NCBI GenBank assembly: GCA_002378605.1
Contig: DFSK01000095.1
Span: 18,629-27,478, forward strand
Direction: 5' to 3'
Origin: Alphaproteobacteria bacterium UBA3439
GTDB lineage: Bacteria > Pseudomonadota > Alphaproteobacteria > Puniceispirillales > Puniceispirillaceae
Length of the DNA stretch: 8,850 nt
This document shows positions 6,679 through 8,850 of the stretch, in pieces; the first letter of the stretch is position 1; each line of letters opens with the position of its first letter. The position numbers were made by a program, and so were the translations under genes. Under the pieces are notes generated by a model. It saw nothing but the letters and a program-made list of their open reading frames with translations. It was not told where the DNA came from and made no database searches.

Positions 6679-6945
6679 ATGGCACCAAAATTGAGTTCGG
6701 ATATTATTGTCGATGTGATCGAAGCCACCATTCGGGTATTGGTTGATACCGGATTAACCCGTGATGAGGCGTTGCAAGTGATGCTAAGTCAGGTTGCGGC
6801 ACAGGTTTCACCTGATGTGATGAAAATCGCCAACAAGCTCAATGAAAAATATCATTATGATTTTGATCAGGCAAAATGGCATGCTGATAACCGCAAGCAG
6901 GACAAGCCTGTCGGCTCAGCCGAATTTGCCTTTGGCCCGCTCTAG
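6679..6945 (+). CDS. Small 88-aa protein of unknown function
   Basis: I do not recognise this family. It is an 88-aa soluble, cysteine-free protein. Three probable helices fill residues 8-24 (DIIVDVIEATIRVLVDT), 27-42 (TRDEALQVMLSQVAAQ) and 45-57, followed by a polar, aromatic-containing tail (KYHYDFDQAKWHADNRKQ) and a short end with Phe-Ala-Phe. There is no signal peptide, membrane segment or metal-binding cluster. The helical pattern would suit a small protein-protein or regulatory module, but no function should be assigned. The gene is well supported: a perfect AAGGAGG 8 nt before the ATG, its own 63-nt leader with a candidate sigma-54 promoter, and a compact hydrophobic pattern. It lies after the OlsF-like gene on the same strand and is convergent with the aconitase X operon, 35 nt away. 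Confidence 0.8.
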   Translation: MAPKLSSDIIVDVIEATIRVLVDTGLTRDEALQVMLSQVAAQVSPDVMKIANKLNEKYHYDFDQAKWHADNRKQDKPVGSAEFAFGPL

Positions 6946-6980
6946 CCAGCGGATCGGTCGCCTCACTTTGTTTGCCTGAT

Positions 6981-7388
6981 TTAATCGAGAATTGTGACCT
7001 CGCCCATTGCAGGGTCAATCTCAATGATCTGTCCTGACTTGATAAGGGTGGTAACGTCGCCATCTTCAAATCTGTCACACATGGCCATATTGGCCAATGC
7101 CGCCCCTTGCACCAGAATGGTGTTTGCCTCATTAAATAAAATGCCCTTTGGCGTGATTCCCCTGGCGGTCATTTCATGCAGCATCCACGCTGTTGCAACA
7201 CCACCTTTTGCCGTGTTGAACACCAGGATTTTCTGATCATATGATTGTCCGGCAAGCTTGTGCTGTGGGCGTGAAAACACCCCCTTTATTCGGTCAAGAT
7301 CATAGCGTGCGGAAAAATTATCATCGGCAACAAGCGCTTCGCCAGTAACCTTTGGCCCAACGCCTTTATGACATTTTAATCGTTTCAT
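6981..7388 (-). CDS. Aconitase X small (swivel, DUF126-type) subunit, divergent
   Basis: A 135-aa protein with the length and fold pattern of the aconitase X swivel domain. It has an N-terminal GPKVTGEALVADDNFSARYD segment, a central loop KILVFNTAKGGVATAWMLHEM (53-73), then GITPKGILFNEANTILVQGAALANM and a C-terminal DGDVTTLIKSGQIIEIDP strand pair. It should pair with the large subunit encoded just upstream to complete the active site. The ATG at 7388-7386 shares one base with the large-subunit TGA (TGATG), with GGAG (7402-7399) 10 nt before it, so translation is coupled. In members I remember, the central loop reads like SRGSTVGSY with a catalytic Ser; here it is AKGGVATAW, with Gly63 in place of that Ser. 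This may mark a different subfamily or reaction. Identity as an AcnX subunit is firm; activity is not. Confidence 0.87.
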   Translation of the reverse strand: MKRLKCHKGVGPKVTGEALVADDNFSARYDLDRIKGVFSRPQHKLAGQSYDQKILVFNTAKGGVATAWMLHEMTARGITPKGILFNEANTILVQGAALANMAMCDRFEDGDVTTLIKSGQIIEIDPAMGEVTILD

Positions 7389-8614
7389 CAGATCATTTCT
7401 CCGTGAATGGCCGCTGCAATACAATCCTGCATGCTGGCAAGGGCTGGCTTATAACCGTACCCACCTAAAATATTGACAATCTTTGCCGAATTGCTGAGAA
7501 GGCGAACCCACCCATTTGCCTCGCCAATTTCGCGGGCATATTGATTGTAAAAACAGGTGCCTTCAAGCACCGTGCCGCCAGCTGTTTCGATTTTGTCGAT
7601 AAAGCCCATTCGCCCAGCATCGCCATAGGTTTGCGGCGAAGTACATACAATCAGTGGCAGTTGCAATTTATGGCCATCAACGAGGCGGGCGACCTGTTCC
7701 ATTTCGACAATGGACAATTGCGGGGCGGCAAAAACCACCACATCCGGCCGTTCACCTTTACTGGCAAAATCGCTTCGCAAGGACGCAAGATCGGTTTTGG
7801 TTATGTGGGTGACTGGCAGATTGGTGCCACCAACCGCCGCCAGGTTTGACGCTTCGGGTGTAATGCCAATCATGTGAAAAAGCGGGATTGATCCATAGCT
7901 GGCCATTGCCGCGCCAAAATGTTTGATCTCATCCGATGTTGGTACGCGCTCGATGCCTTCGATAACCGGCACCTCCCAATAAGATCCGGCCATCCGGCCA
8001 ATCACCGCGCCAAGAACACCCCAATCGGTCAATTCGGCTGGCTGAACCGTCACATGAAAGCGGCGTGTTGCTTTGCGGTTCTGGTCAAGATGCAAGCCAT
8101 AGCGCGGCGTGCGTCCGGTAAGACCAGCCGCCAATGCAGATGGGCCGCCTTCGAAATTGGACCGTGCGCCACAAACGCTGTTCGAATAGATCACAACGCC
8201 GGTATCGCCATAGGCAACATGATCGCCAAGCAATGGCGGCATGATGGTTTGATAATTGACACAAGTATTGGTCATCATAATGCCAACCGTCTCGCAAGCG
8301 GCGATGAAACGGCGCTCGATGTTGGCCATTTCTTCGGTTTGGCCAAGCGGGCGATAATGATTGAGATCAACACCGCGCGGGTCAGTGATCATTGGGATGA
8401 CAACGCGGCCACCATCATTGGCGATGGATTCCATAAAGGCCACGCCAGCCTCGCCAACTGATTCAGGATCGGCCATCATATGCGCCTGACTAACCGTTAC
8501 CATATCGGGCGCATCAAAGAATGCGCCTACCTTGATCTGGTGATCAATCGCCCATTGTCTTGCCTTGCCAAAATCGCCGTTAAGCATGGCCTTTTCTTCG
8601 TCATTTAAATGCAT
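7388..8614 (-). CDS. Aconitase X large (catalytic, DUF521-type) subunit, divergent
   Basis: A 408-aa AcnX catalytic subunit. Family landmarks in order: MHLNDEEKAMLNGDFG, SQAHMM (42-47), TNTCVNYQ (115-122), NSVCGARSNFEGGPSALAAGLTGRTPRYGLHLDQNR (145-180), EMEQVARLVDG (304-314) and EGTCFYNQ (351-358). Two-subunit bacterial AcnX enzymes characterised so far dehydrate cis-3-hydroxy-L-proline to delta-1-pyrroline-2-carboxylate using an Fe-S cluster; archaeal relatives dehydrate mevalonate 5-phosphate. Cys118 and Cys354 are candidate cluster ligands. The Cys of the usual GCPH motif is replaced (AAPQ, 296-299), and the usual ESSA is DTGV (137-140). Extra Cys148 and Cys324 lie in conserved segments. 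The ATG at 8614 is chosen because it gives the family N-terminus and has AAGG 8 nt upstream; a 56-residue in-frame extension back to 8782 is unlike the family. It forms an operon with the small subunit. No proline-pathway reductase or transporter is visible. Confidence 0.87.
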   Translation of the reverse strand: MHLNDEEKAMLNGDFGKARQWAIDHQIKVGAFFDAPDMVTVSQAHMMADPESVGEAGVAFMESIANDGGRVVIPMITDPRGVDLNHYRPLGQTEEMANIERRFIAACETVGIMMTNTCVNYQTIMPPLLGDHVAYGDTGVVIYSNSVCGARSNFEGGPSALAAGLTGRTPRYGLHLDQNRKATRRFHVTVQPAELTDWGVLGAVIGRMAGSYWEVPVIEGIERVPTSDEIKHFGAAMASYGSIPLFHMIGITPEASNLAAVGGTNLPVTHITKTDLASLRSDFASKGERPDVVVFAAPQLSIVEMEQVARLVDGHKLQLPLIVCTSPQTYGDAGRMGFIDKIETAGGTVLEGTCFYNQYAREIGEANGWVRLLSNSAKIVNILGGYGYKPALASMQDCIAAAIHGEMI

Positions 8615-8700
8615 ATTGGAAACCTTGTCTTGTGAGGTGCCGTCGATGGTAAAGGCTACGCATCTTGTGCATTGATCGCCAAGCCTAAATAGCCGCAGAT

Positions 8701-8724
8701 CGCATTTTTCTGGTCGAAAATGCG
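8701..8724. promoter_or_regulatory. Inverted repeat upstream of the aconitase X operon
   Basis: CGCATTTT (8701-8708) and AAAATGCG (8717-8724) are perfect 8-bp inverted arms with an 8-bp spacer, ending about 87 bp upstream of the large-subunit start. The place and shape fit an operator for a dimeric regulator of the operon. No U-run follows on either strand, so it is unlikely to be a terminator. The rest of 8615-8850 shows no gene and no clear sigma-70 promoter. Confidence 0.35.
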
Positions 8725-8850
8725 CCATGCTATGGCTGTGATTGCTGCAATTTACTGGCAAAGTGCGCGTCGGGCTTGCCAAAAGCTCCGATCATGCCCA
8801 TCTACCCCTAAGGGCAAGACGGCCAGCAATTGGGTGATTTTGATGATTGA

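Noticed and set aside
7919..8461. 180-aa plus-strand open frame inside the aconitase X large subunit
   Set aside because: It is the opposite-strand shadow of a well-supported gene, with no recognisable motif or ribosome binding site.
8615..8782. 56-residue N-terminal extension of the aconitase X large subunit
   Set aside because: The extension is in frame but unlike the family, and the ATG at 8614 has AAGG 8 nt upstream and gives the typical MxLxDEE start.
8795..8850. Possible end of another minus-strand gene at the right edge
   Set aside because: A frame stays open for about 18 codons before a TGA at 8794-8792, but that is too short to show any family. Other frames close nearby as well.

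Overview
The window looks like chromosomal DNA of a free-living alphaproteobacterium with fairly balanced base composition. The clues are an Mfd with the alphaproteobacterial-type DEEQHFGV motif II, a glutathione S-transferase of a common proteobacterial type, an OlsF-like double acyltransferase and a two-gene aconitase X. A marine lineage such as SAR116 would fit, but that is only a guess. There are no mobile elements, tRNA or rRNA genes, or CRISPR arrays. Coding density is high, with seven genes (one cut by the left edge), and no gene-free stretch exceeds 300 bases.

Layout. (1) 1-2727, plus: the transcription-repair coupling factor gene mfd, missing its 5' end. It carries a small in-frame 12-bp tandem repeat. 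(2) 2764-3393, minus: a FrnE/DsbA-type CPWC thiol oxidoreductase, convergent with mfd. (3) A 175-bp divergent spacer, then on the plus strand a HugZ/HutZ-like split-barrel protein (3569-4087) and, 4 nt later, a CPYA glutathione S-transferase (4092-4757). (4) A spacer of about 100 bp with a 16-bp palindrome, then an OlsF-like fusion of a lysophospholipid acyltransferase and an OlsB-type N-acyltransferase (4861-6615). (5) A 63-bp spacer holding a near-consensus sigma-54 promoter and a hairpin that pairs with a very strong Shine-Dalgarno sequence, followed by an unrecognised 88-aa gene (6679-6945). (6) On the minus strand, a translationally coupled aconitase X pair: large subunit 8614-7388 and small subunit 7388-6981. 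The last 236 bp (8615-8850) are the upstream region of this operon. They hold an 8+8 inverted repeat and no gene I can support.

How the genes relate. No single pathway runs through the window. The oxidoreductase, split-barrel protein and GST form a loose redox, heme and thiol neighbourhood. The OlsF-like enzyme probably makes a phosphorus-free aminolipid such as ornithine lipid. The AcnX pair would normally be read as cis-3-hydroxy-L-proline dehydratase. However, it lacks several residues I remember as hallmarks of the family: the small-subunit Ser, the GCPH Cys and the ESS motif. Its reaction should therefore be left open.

The two points most worth following up are this divergent AcnX pair and the 88-aa gene. 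In the latter, the predicted sigma-54 start would leave out the 5' arm of the hairpin that covers its ribosome binding site.
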